Position numbers and translations under genes: made by a program
Shown here: piece after piece, positions 1 through 6,549 of the stretch
How positions within the stretch are numbered: the stretch's first letter is position 1
Layout: every line of letters begins with the position of its first letter
Notes under the pieces: model-generated
What the model saw: only the letters and a program-made list of their open reading frames with translations
What the model was told of the DNA's origin: nothing
The model's database searches: none
Assembly (NCBI GenBank): GCA_002455755.1
Contig: DKLL01000093.1
Span: 1 to 6,549, forward strand
Source: Acinetobacter sp. UBA6641
GTDB lineage: Bacteria; Pseudomonadota; Gammaproteobacteria; Pseudomonadales; Moraxellaceae
Direction of reading: 5' to 3'
Length of the DNA: 6,549 nucleotides

Positions 1-1182
1 ATTGATGCAAAATTAACTGATGCTGTTGAAAAAGTAGCACCAGGCGTAATTTGGCGTCAATCAGTGGATCAACCTGTACAAACTGGTTATAAATCAGTAG
101 ATACAATGATCCCTGTAGGCCGTGGTCAACGTGAGTTGATCATTGGTGACCGTCAAACTGGTAAAACAGCAATGGCGATCGATGCGATCATCGCTCAGAA
201 AAACTCTGGCATTAAATGTGTATACGTAGCAATCGGTCAAAAACAATCGACTATCGCTAACGTAGTGCGCAAGCTAGAAGAAACTGGCGCTATGGCGTAT
301 ACAACTGTTGTAGCAGCAGCTGCAGCTGATCCGGCAGCAATGCTGTATCTGGCTCCGTACTCTGGCTGTACAATGGGTGAATACTTCCGTGACCGTGGTG
401 AAGACGCGCTTATCATTTATGATGACTTGTCTAAGCAAGCTGTTGCGTATCGTCAAATTTCATTGCTTTTACGCCGTCCACCAGGTCGTGAAGCGTATCC
501 AGGTGACGTATTCTATCTTCATAGTCGTCTACTTGAACGTGCTTCTCGCGTATCTGCTGACTACGTTGAAAAATTCACTAACGGTGAAGTTAAAGGCCAA
601 ACTGGTTCTCTAACTGCATTGCCGATTATTGAAACTCAAGCGGGTGACGTATCTGCATTCGTACCAACCAACGTAATTTCGATTACTGATGGTCAGATCT
701 TCCTTGAAACATCATTATTCAACGCAGGTATTCGTCCTGCTGTGAACGCGGGTATCTCGGTATCTCGTGTTGGTGGTTCTGCGCAAACTAAGATCATCAA
801 AAAATTGTCTGGTGGTATCCGTACCGCTTTGGCTCAATATCGTGAACTTGCAGCGTTCGCTCAGTTTGCTTCTGACCTTGACGAAGCAACTCGTAAGCAA
901 CTTGAACACGGTCAACGCGTAACTGAATTAATGAAGCAAAAACAATATGCTCCATATTCAATCGCTGACCAAGCTGTTTCAATTTACGCATCTAACGAAG
1001 GCTACATGGCTGACGTAGACGTTAAGAAAATCGTTGCATTTGATGCTGCGCTCGTTTCTTACTTCCGTTCAGAACAAGCTGCGTTAATGCAAAAAATTGA
1101 TGAGACTGGTGCTTGGGATAAAGATATCGAAGCAGCATTCAAATCAGGTATTGAAAGCTTTAAAGCGACTCAAACTTACTAA
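1..1182 (+). CDS. atpA: F1Fo ATP synthase subunit alpha, 5'-truncated by the window edge
   Basis: This is the alpha subunit of the catalytic F1 head, which alternates with beta in the alpha3-beta3 ring on the cytoplasmic side of the inner membrane and carries the non-catalytic nucleotide sites. The frame is open from base 1 and gives 393 residues. Matching the P-loop GDRQTGKT (window residues 49-56, bases 145-168) to E. coli AtpA implies that about 120 N-terminal residues, essentially the beta-barrel domain, lie upstream. Other family marks are the Walker B-like ALIIYDD, the [19 protein letters not shown] segment, and ISVSRVGG, which contains the alpha arginine finger that reaches into the beta catalytic site. 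The C-terminal helical domain ends in SFKATQTY. The GTG at 64 is an internal Val codon, not a start. A 91-base structured spacer separates it from atpG in the same operon. The identification is secure. Confidence 0.98.
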   Translation: MDAKLTDAVEKVAPGVIWRQSVDQPVQTGYKSVDTMIPVGRGQRELIIGDRQTGKTAMAIDAIIAQKNSGIKCVYVAIGQKQSTIANVVRKLEETGAMAYTTVVAAAAADPAAMLYLAPYSGCTMGEYFRDRGEDALIIYDDLSKQAVAYRQISLLLRRPPGREAYPGDVFYLHSRLLERASRVSADYVEKFTNGEVKGQTGSLTALPIIETQAGDVSAFVPTNVISITDGQIFLETSLFNAGIRPAVNAGISVSRVGGSAQTKIIKKLSGGIRTALAQYRELAAFAQFASDLDEATRKQLEHGQRVTELMKQKQYAPYSIADQAVSIYASNEGYMADVDVKKIVAFDAALVSYFRSEQAALMQKIDETGAWDKDIEAAFKSGIESFKATQTY

Positions 1183-1258
1183 GTTTCAACATTGTTGAGA
1201 ACTTAGTGTTGGTTTGGTTCACGGAATCAACCTTCGGAAGCTCGAAAGGGCTTTCGAA
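1178..1258 (+). promoter_or_regulatory. Three tandem RNA hairpins filling the atpA-atpG spacer
   Basis: Three inverted repeats lie end to end. Hairpin 1 (1178-1207) pairs ACTAAGTTTCAAC with GTTGAGAACTTAGT around an ATT loop: 13 pairs with one bulged G, and the atpA stop codon lies inside the stem. Hairpin 2 (1211-1232) pairs GGTTTGGTTC with GAATCAACC: 9 pairs including one G-U, with one bulged T. Hairpin 3 (1233-1258) pairs TTCGGAAGC with GCTTTCGAA around an 8-base loop: 9 pairs including one G-U. Hairpins 2 and 3 abut directly. None is followed by a U-tract, so they are not typical intrinsic terminators. The ribosome site of atpG lies just beyond, unpaired. I infer a role in mRNA stability, processing or translational adjustment between alpha and gamma; nothing in the sequence proves it. 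Confidence 0.6.
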
Positions 1259-1273
1259 TACTAGGTTAAGCGT

Positions 1274-2143
1274 ATGGCAAATTTAAAAGAAATTCGCGCC
1301 AAAGTAGCTAGTATCAAAAGCACGCAGAAAATTACTCGCGCGATGCAGATGGTAGCAGCTTCTAAGATGCGTCGTGCGCAAGAGCGCATGGCTCAAGGCC
1401 GTCCGTATGCCGAAAATATGCACCGTGTAATTGCTCATTTGGTCCAAGCGAACCCTGAATACAAGCACCGTTATATGGTTGAACGCCCGGTTAAGCGCGT
1501 TGGCTATATTATCGTGTCATCAGATCGCGGCCTTGCTGGTGGTTTGAACATTAACTTGTTCAAGAAAGTGGTTAAACACGTTCAACAGCAACAAGAGCAG
1601 TCAATTGAAGTTCAATTTGCTTTGATTGGTCAAAAAGCGGTTTCGTTTTTTAAAAACTACGGCGGTAAAGTGCTTGGTGCGACCACTCAAGTGGGCGACA
1701 CTCCGAGTCTTGAGCAGTTATCTGGTTCTGTACAGGTGATGTTAGATGCTTATGATAAAGGCGAGTTAGATCGTATTTATCTAGTGTCAAACGGCTTTGT
1801 CAATGCCATGACTCAAAACCAAAAAATCGAACAACTTGTTCCTTTGGCAGCTGCTGAGGAAGATAAGGGTCTTAACCGCCAATACGGTTGGGATTACATC
1901 TACGAACCTGAAGCTGAAGAGCTTTTAAATGGTTTGTTGGTTCGTTACATTGAGTCTGTGGTTTACCAAGGTGTGATTGAAAACATCGCATGTGAACAGT
2001 CTGCACGTATGGTTGCAATGAAAGCTGCAACGGATAACGCGGGCGAACTGATCAAGAATCTGCAACTTATTTATAACAAGCTGCGTCAAGCCGCGATTAC
2101 TCAGGAAATTTCTGAGATCGTTGGTGGTGCCGCTGCCGTTTAA
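1274..2143 (+). CDS. atpG: F1Fo ATP synthase subunit gamma
   Basis: Gamma is the central rotor shaft of F1. Its N- and C-terminal helices form the coiled coil inside the alpha3-beta3 ring, and the globular part sits with epsilon on the c-ring. The protein is 289 residues, close to E. coli gamma (287). The N-terminus has the family signature: [20 protein letters not shown] followed by [16 protein letters not shown]. The middle contains the conserved [11 protein letters not shown] segment. The C-terminal helix runs through [21 protein letters not shown], the other half of the family signature. The ATG start is supported by the conserved N-terminus. The ribosome site is modest (AGG at 1263-1265, 8 bases upstream) compared with those of atpD and atpC. 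It lies 26 bases before atpD in the same operon. Confidence 0.98.
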   Translation: MANLKEIRAKVASIKSTQKITRAMQMVAASKMRRAQERMAQGRPYAENMHRVIAHLVQANPEYKHRYMVERPVKRVGYIIVSSDRGLAGGLNINLFKKVVKHVQQQQEQSIEVQFALIGQKAVSFFKNYGGKVLGATTQVGDTPSLEQLSGSVQVMLDAYDKGELDRIYLVSNGFVNAMTQNQKIEQLVPLAAAEEDKGLNRQYGWDYIYEPEAEELLNGLLVRYIESVVYQGVIENIACEQSARMVAMKAATDNAGELIKNLQLIYNKLRQAAITQEISEIVGGAAAV

Positions 2144-2154
2144 CACTATTTTGA

Positions 2155-3564
<1,410 letters not shown>

Positions 3565-3590
3565 TTAGCTACCTAATTTAGGAGATTCTC

Positions 3591-4010
3591 ATGGCGACTA
3601 TGCAATGTGACGTTGTAAGTGTAAAAGAGTCTTTGTACTCTGGCACTGTGACTATGCTAATTGCTAAAGGTGCTGGCGGTGAGTTGGGTATTATGCCTGG
3701 CCATGCTCCGTTGGTAACTTTGCTTCAACCGGGCGCGATCCGCCTTCTGTTGGAAAATGGTACAGAAGAGTTGATCTATGTATCTGGTGGTGTACTTGAA
3801 GTTCAACCGCATGTCATCACGGTTCTTGCAGATACTGCGGTTCGTGCTGAAAACTTGGATGAAGCTGCAATTATTGAAGCACGTAAAAACGCTGAATCTT
3901 TGCTAGCAAATCAAAAGAGCGACTTGGACGCTGCTGCTGCTTTGGCTGCTCTTGCAGAAACTGCTGCTCAGTTGGAAACCATCCGCAAAATCAAAAACCG
4001 CGCTCAATAA
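3591..4010 (+). CDS. atpC: F1Fo ATP synthase subunit epsilon
   Basis: Epsilon joins the gamma rotor to the c-ring, and in many bacteria its C-terminal helices restrain ATP hydrolysis. The protein is 139 residues, the same as E. coli. Residues 1-85 approximately form the beta-sandwich domain, with the family-typical GELGIMPGHAPLVTLLQPG followed by a VSGGVLEVQP strand. The remainder is an Ala-rich two-helix domain ending in IRKIKNRAQ. The ATG at 3591 is preferred over an in-frame ATG at 3600 because AGGAGA at 3580-3585 is correctly spaced for it. This is the last gene of the operon, with the terminator 21 bases after its stop. Autoinhibition is known for the family; I cannot judge its strength in this protein. 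Confidence 0.97.
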   Translation: MATMQCDVVSVKESLYSGTVTMLIAKGAGGELGIMPGHAPLVTLLQPGAIRLLLENGTEELIYVSGGVLEVQPHVITVLADTAVRAENLDEAAIIEARKNAESLLANQKSDLDAAAALAALAETAAQLETIRKIKNRAQ

Positions 4011-4030
4011 GAGACGGTTCGAGATTGAAG

Positions 4031-4055
4031 AACCACCCGAAAGGGTGGTTTTTTT
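4031..4055 (+). terminator. Intrinsic terminator of the atp operon
   Basis: AACCACCC and GGGTGGTT form a perfect 8-bp stem closed by a GAAA tetraloop, running straight into a T-tract (4049-4055). It sits 20 bases after the atpC stop, so it should end the ATP synthase transcript and separate it from the small gene at 4164. Confidence 0.93.
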
Positions 4056-4100
4056 ATGCCTCAATTAAAAGCATGAGTTTCTCAATTGCTATATCTAAAG

Positions 4101-4129
4101 TTGCATATATTTCATTCATTCCCTGTATT
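4101..4129 (+). promoter_or_regulatory. Possible promoter for the small gene at 4164
   Basis: TTGCAT (4101-4106) and TGTATT (4124-4129) are separated by 17 bases in an AT-rich stretch after the atp terminator. Both boxes match the sigma-70 consensus only partly. An overlapping TTAAAT at 4133-4138 could serve as the -10 instead. A promoter is expected here because the strong terminator cuts this gene off from the operon. Confidence 0.28.
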
Positions 4130-4163
4130 AAGTTAAATTCATTCCATTCACAAATTTTCTTCT

Positions 4164-4484
4164 ATGAAGCTTATCGAATACGAACCGCATTTTTGGGAAC
4201 TCTATCAAGACGACACTCATTATTATCTCGGTATCGCTGTGGATATGAGTTCAGTAGTGTCTTGCTGGGACTTGATATTAACTCAGGAAGAAATCTTAGC
4301 TTATAAACAGCAGGGTCGAAAGAGTATTGAGGAACTGGCAAAAAATATGGTTGCTGCAGCTTATAAAGGGGATTTTGCCCTAATGGAAAATCGCTTAGCC
4401 AAACCTGAACAACAGCAAGCCATGCAGGCGGCATTTAAAACTTGGCGTGAACAAAAGGCAAGCTCAATCTTACAAGTGATTTAA
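4164..4484 (+). CDS. Small protein of unknown function downstream of atpC
   Basis: I do not recognise the family of this 106-residue protein. It has no signal peptide or membrane segment, so it is probably cytoplasmic. The N-terminal half (MKLIEYEPHFWELYQDDTHY, then YLGIAVDMSSVVSCWDLILT) looks like mixed strand and helix and is rich in Tyr, Trp and acidic residues. The C-terminal half reads as charged, Ala- and Gln-rich helices (SIEELAKNMVAAAYKGDF, PEQQQAMQAAFKTWREQK). ATG 4164 is the first ATG after an in-frame stop at 4134. No clear Shine-Dalgarno precedes it; the leader is pyrimidine-rich (TTTTCTTCT), so translation may be weak or atypical. The gene lies beyond the atp terminator and converges on the lipoprotein gene. 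Sensible composition and clean helical periodicity suggest a real gene. Confidence 0.75.
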   Translation: MKLIEYEPHFWELYQDDTHYYLGIAVDMSSVVSCWDLILTQEEILAYKQQGRKSIEELAKNMVAAAYKGDFALMENRLAKPEQQQAMQAAFKTWREQKASSILQVI

Positions 4485-4537
4485 AAGAATTGATATTTCT
4501 AGATCGGTTGATAGGCAGCTTTAAGGGTGACTTGATC

Positions 4538-4566
4538 AGACCCATGCAGCTGAGCTGTACGGGTCT
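4538..4566. other. Imperfect hairpin between convergent genes
   Basis: AGACCC (4538-4543) pairs with GGGTCT (4561-4566), and inside it TGCAGC pairs with GCTGTA around a TGA loop, with one mismatch and one wobble on the plus strand. It lies midway in the 99-base gap between the convergent genes ending at 4484 and 4584. Neither strand has a following U-tract, so it is a poor intrinsic terminator. It could block transcript read-through or 3'-end decay for either gene. Confidence 0.4.
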
Positions 4567-4583
4567 AAATTGGCTGAAAAATA

Positions 4584-5198
4584 TTAGCTTACCTGCTCTT
4601 GTGGCTTCTGCTCAGCCTCGTTCTGACCTTGTGGAATGATCATACTGGCCAGTTTGATCATTTCCATCTGGATGCTGCCCATCTGTTTTTCAATTTTCTT
4701 GAAGTCGACCTGGCTTAAATCGACATCACCATTTAACAGTGGGGTAGCCAGCACTTGCTGATTGGCTTGCATGATATTTTGACGAATTGAATCAATTTCC
4801 TGACTTTTCAGGTTCAAACCAGTCAATGCCTGATTAAATCCAGTCAGTTGTTGTTGCAGGTTTTTGGCAGTAGCTTGTAACTGCTGCTGATCTTTATCAT
4901 TAATCGCTGCTTGCAACTCACTTTGGGTTTGCTTCAGCTGTTCAACATACTCACCCGCTTTAAGCTGCATGTCTGCAACGTCGCGCACAATGTAAAACAT
5001 GTTGCCCGTTTTTAACTCGGTCTTGGATGTGTTTGCTGACGCTGAGGTAGATTCAGAAACCGGTTCAGATACTTCATTTGATTGAGAGGTTTGGGTGTCA
5101 TTGGTCTCAGGTGAATTTGCCTGTTCACAACCAATCAATAAAAGACCCGCACTAAACATCACAAAAGGAGAAACCACATTTTGGATGATTTTTTTCAT
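4584..5198 (-). CDS. Probable outer-membrane lipoprotein, Gln-rich, unknown function
   Basis: This is a 204-residue protein with a clear lipoprotein signal: KK at the N-terminus, a hydrophobic stretch, then the lipobox LIGC with the lipidated Cys at residue 24. The next residue is Glu rather than Asp, which is compatible with export to the outer membrane. Residues of about 25-60 form a Ser/Thr/Glu/Asn-rich linker of low complexity. The rest is long, polar and Gln-rich with heptad-like spacing (YVEQLKQTQSELQAAI, QQLQATAKNLQQQL), suggesting helical-bundle or coiled-coil structure. I do not recognise the family. ATG 5198 is preferred; a TTG at 5204 would add two residues and has no better ribosome site. 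No strong Shine-Dalgarno is visible. An A7 run directly after the ATG (ATG AAA AAA ATC) could be slippage-prone. It appears to be a single-gene unit. Confidence 0.85.
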   Translation of the reverse strand: MKKIIQNVVSPFVMFSAGLLLIGCEQANSPETNDTQTSQSNEVSEPVSESTSASANTSKTELKTGNMFYIVRDVADMQLKAGEYVEQLKQTQSELQAAINDKDQQQLQATAKNLQQQLTGFNQALTGLNLKSQEIDSIRQNIMQANQQVLATPLLNGDVDLSQVDFKKIEKQMGSIQMEMIKLASMIIPQGQNEAEQKPQEQVS

Positions 5199-5230
5199 AA
5201 TCAATTCATATCTTTACTTCAGTGCCTGTT

Positions 5231-5236
5231 AATATA
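5231..5236 (-). promoter_or_regulatory. Possible -10 element upstream of the lipoprotein gene
   Basis: On the minus strand TATATT lies 32 bases before the lipoprotein ATG in the 147-base gap after the RcnB-like gene. No good -35 box stands at the right distance (the sequence there is a GTTTTT-type run). It is only a candidate; a promoter is expected somewhere here because a terminator closes the preceding gene. Confidence 0.22.
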
Positions 5237-5299
5237 AGGGCGAAATGTGTAGAAAAAACCGATTGTTGCAAAGCGATAACAAATTTATTTTCAGGCATT

Positions 5300-5327
5300 A
5301 AAAAAGAGCGTCGAAGCACTCTTTTTT
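5300..5327 (-). terminator. Intrinsic terminator after the RcnB-like gene
   Basis: Read on the minus strand, AAAAAAGAG and CTCTTTTTT pair perfectly and the stem continues with a wobble and a G-C pair, closing on a loop of six bases containing TTCG. The transcript ends in a run of U. It lies 18 bases after the stop of the RcnB-like gene. The A-tract/T-tract symmetry means it could also work on plus-strand transcripts. Confidence 0.82.
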
Positions 5328-5345
5328 CACCAAGATTATGGAATA

Positions 5346-5700
5346 TTAACCTGCAATAATTTTAATAATGTCATGACTCGTGATATTGGTTAACACATAA
5401 TCGCCATGCACTTTAATCCATTGCTGGTTTTTACCGAGCTTGCTCAATTTTTTAAACTTTTTGTGGTCGATTTTAAAGCTTTGGCTAGGGTACTGAACGG
5501 GTTTTTTGACCCGTTCTCCAGTCATGCGATGGGTTGAACGCTTTTTTATGGACAGTATTGTGATGTTGCCGAACAGGTGCCTTATGGTGATTTTGAACTT
5601 GATGAGATGGGCTGTGATGATCTTGTGGAGTAGCCATTGCAGGTGCAGCAACTAAAGCAGTAGAGAATGATAAAACAATTGCCTTGACTAGAAGGTTCAT
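5346..5700 (-). pseudogene. RcnB-family His-rich periplasmic protein, frameshifted
   Basis: The gene is read in two frames. The first frame (from ATG 5700) gives a Sec signal peptide with cleavage likely after APAMA (residue 23), then a His-rich segment (nine His within residues 28-59), then DWRTGQK at 60-66. It then runs to a TAG at 5485-5487 after 71 residues. The second frame carries the rest of the domain: PVQYPSQSFKID, a Lys-rich stretch, then NQQWIKVHGDYVLTNI and the terminal IIKIIAG. Together they resemble the RcnB family (E. coli RcnB is a small periplasmic protein of nickel/cobalt homeostasis), at a restored length of 117-118 residues. The break falls at or beside an A6 run (5502-5507). 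AAGGTG at 5705-5710 supports the start. It may be a true pseudogene, a sequencing error, or a gene expressed by slippage. A metal role is inferred from the family and the His content only. Confidence 0.8.
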
Positions 5701-5704
5701 ACTT

Positions 5705-5710
5705 CACCTT
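5705..5710 (-). promoter_or_regulatory. Ribosome binding site fixing the RcnB-like start
   Basis: On the minus strand AAGGTG lies four bases before ATG 5700. It shows that translation starts with the signal-peptide frame. The downstream half of the domain has no comparable site of its own, so it was not built as a separate gene. Confidence 0.65.
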
Positions 5711-5744
5711 GTCTATCTGGCGGTTGGTTGATGAGTTCATCCTA

Positions 5745-5765
5745 TATCTAAGTCATTGATAGATA
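5745..5765. repeat. Short inverted repeat upstream of the RcnB-like gene
   Basis: TATCTA (5745-5750) and TAGATA (5760-5765) form a perfect 6-bp dyad with a 9-base centre. It is flanked by CCTA on one side and GGG on the other, which makes it slightly longer if a small bulge is allowed. It lies about 45 bases before the start codon, where an operator or 5' leader hairpin could be. In AT-rich DNA it could also be chance. The rest of the 208-base gap (5701-5908) holds only the peroxidase terminator and no recognisable gene. Confidence 0.25.
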
Positions 5766-5858
5766 GGGAACATAGTGTTATTGAATCATTAAAATAAAAG
5801 ATTAAATATGAAGTGATTCCACGGAATTTTTATTCATTTAAATTATTGGTTTTATGGT

Positions 5859-5893
5859 AAAAAATAAGCACCTACACGGTATGTAGATGCTTA
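5859..5893 (-). terminator. Intrinsic terminator of the glutathione peroxidase gene
   Basis: On the minus strand TAAGCATCTACA pairs with TGTAGGTGCTTA over 12 bp (one G-U) around the loop TACCG, followed at once by six U. On the plus strand the wobble becomes a C-A mismatch and there is no T-tract, so the element is oriented for the peroxidase gene, whose stop is 15 bases upstream. Confidence 0.92.
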
Positions 5894-5908
5894 GATTGGT
5901 GTTACAAA

Positions 5909-6454
5909 TTACTTGGCAAGTTCAGCATTCACTGCATCAACAATACGTGCGTCATCCGCGGTAATATCCGGTGCAAAACGCGCTACCACTTCACCTTGTT
6001 TATTAATCAGGAATTTTTCAAAGTTCCACAGTACTTCAGGGGGCTGGTTTGGAGTTAGGCCATAATCGACCAGATCTTTCCACCAAGGTCCTTCACCAAT
6101 ACGTTCAGGAATGGCTTGAGTCAAGGTTTGATAAAGCGGATGCTTGTCTTCACCAGCAACCGAGATTTTAGAAAATAGTGGAAAATCCACCTGATAATTT
6201 AAAGAACAGAATTCTTGAATTTCTGTATCTGAACCCGGTTCCTGCGCCAGGAAATTATTGGCAGGAAAGCCTAGAATTTCCAGTCCTTGGTCTTTCTTTT
6301 CTTTATAAAGTTTTTCCAGACCTTCGTATTGCGGGGTCAAACCACATTTAGAGGCAGTATTTACAATGAGCAGAACTTTACCTTGATACTGATTGAGTGT
6401 GGTGTTAGTGCCTTGAATGGTTTTGACCGGAATGTCATAAACAGATTGACTCAT
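5909..6454 (-). CDS. btuE: Glutathione peroxidase family thiol peroxidase (Cys type, BtuE-like)
   Basis: This is a 181-residue enzyme of the glutathione peroxidase family with a thioredoxin fold, predicted to reduce hydrogen peroxide and organic peroxides in the cytoplasm (no signal peptide). The peroxidatic residue is Cys37 in LLIVNTASKCGLTPQYEGLE, not selenocysteine (codon TGT). Cys83 in EFCSLNYQVDFPLF sits where the resolving Cys of thioredoxin-dependent members lies, so electrons probably come from thioredoxin more than glutathione. Trp143 and Asn144 of WNFEKFL complete the usual catalytic tetrad. The loop that normally reads FPCNQF is FPANNF here, so the tetrad Gln is Asn67. ATG 6454 is chosen because AAGGAA precedes it at proper spacing and the family N-terminus begins there; extension to a TTG at 6520 is not supported. 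It is a single gene with its own terminator. Confidence 0.95.
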   Translation of the reverse strand: MSQSVYDIPVKTIQGTNTTLNQYQGKVLLIVNTASKCGLTPQYEGLEKLYKEKKDQGLEILGFPANNFLAQEPGSDTEIQEFCSLNYQVDFPLFSKISVAGEDKHPLYQTLTQAIPERIGEGPWWKDLVDYGLTPNQPPEVLWNFEKFLINKQGEVVARFAPDITADDARIVDAVNAELAK

Positions 6455-6460
6455 TTTATT

Positions 6461-6466
6461 TTCCTT
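6461..6466 (-). promoter_or_regulatory. Ribosome binding site fixing the peroxidase start
   Basis: On the minus strand AAGGAA lies six bases before ATG 6454. It decides for this start over the 22-codon extension to the TTG at 6520, whose extra residues do not look like the family. Confidence 0.75.
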
Positions 6467-6491
6467 AATGACTTGAGATGAACACTGCTTT

Positions 6492-6520
6492 GTTTTAAAG
6501 CTTATTGTGCATGTCGGCAA
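6492..6520 (-). promoter_or_regulatory. Candidate sigma-70 promoter of the peroxidase gene
   Basis: On the minus strand TTGCCG (6515-6520) and TAAAAC (6492-6497) are 17 bases apart, each matching four of six consensus bases, and lie 38-66 bases before the start codon. Upstream is very AT-rich DNA with the 10-base palindrome ATATTAATAT (6531-6540). No recognisable binding site of a peroxide regulator could be identified. Confidence 0.35.
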
Positions 6521-6549
6521 GTCTTTATTGATATTAATATATAAACAAT

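Noticed and set aside
274..991. Antisense and shifted open frames inside atpA (and likewise inside atpG at 1283-1468 and 1925-2170)
   Set aside because: They are shadows of strongly conserved genes, with no ribosome sites and no protein-like features.
1233..1258. Hairpin 3 in the atpA-atpG spacer as an intrinsic terminator
   Set aside because: It is followed by ATACTAGG, with no U-tract, and the operon must continue through it to atpG, atpD and atpC.
4025..4306. Open frame of 93 codons starting in the atp terminator
   Set aside because: It begins inside the terminator hairpin region, has no ribosome site, and overlaps the more protein-like frame at 4164-4484.
5199..5204. TTG start for the lipoprotein at 5204
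   Set aside because: The ATG two codons later gives a normal MKK lipoprotein signal start; the TTG has no better ribosome site.
5346..5651. Separate 101-codon gene downstream of the RcnB-like signal peptide
   Set aside because: Its first 40 or so residues are the wrong-frame reading of the signal-peptide and His-rich region, and it has no good ribosome site. Only its second half looks real, as the continuation of the frameshifted gene.
6287..6481. Plus-strand open frame opposite the peroxidase gene
   Set aside because: It is antisense to a well-supported gene, and its Phe- and Leu-rich translation is typical of shadow frames.
6455..6520. N-terminal extension of the peroxidase to TTG 6520
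   Set aside because: The added residues do not resemble the family, and AAGGAA precisely serves ATG 6454. The extension also overlaps the candidate promoter.

Overview
This looks like chromosomal DNA from a gammaproteobacterium, most likely Acinetobacter or another member of the Moraxellaceae. That assignment is inferred from the style of the F1 ATP synthase proteins, the moderately low G+C content, and the neighbouring small RcnB-like and glutathione peroxidase genes. I had no database to check it.

Layout. Positions 1-4010 on the plus strand hold the 3' half of the F1Fo ATP synthase operon in the standard order: atpA (alpha, 5' end cut off by the window), atpG (gamma), atpD (beta) and atpC (epsilon). 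A textbook intrinsic terminator follows at 4031-4055. The atpA-atpG spacer is filled by three back-to-back predicted RNA hairpins, the first of which contains the atpA stop codon. A small unrecognised gene (4164-4484, +) follows the operon as a probable separate unit. Everything after that is on the minus strand and convergent: a Gln-rich lipoprotein of unknown function (4584-5198), a frameshifted His-rich RcnB-family periplasmic protein (5346-5700), and a Cys-type glutathione peroxidase of the BtuE type (5909-6454). The last two each have their own hairpin/U-tract terminator, so they look like single-gene units.

How it works together. AtpA, AtpG, AtpD and AtpC build the catalytic head and central rotor stalk of the ATP synthase; the Fo and delta genes would lie upstream of the window. 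The minus-strand genes are envelope and stress housekeeping functions (a lipoprotein, a possible metal-homeostasis protein, a thiol peroxidase) with no visible functional link to the ATP synthase.

I see no mobile element, CRISPR array, tRNA, rRNA or defence-type gene cluster, and no convincing new multi-gene system. The points most worth a second look are the triple hairpin between atpA and atpG, the frameshift at an A6 run in the RcnB-like gene, the Asn replacing the usual catalytic Gln in the peroxidase, and the six-residue insertion in the beta subunit.
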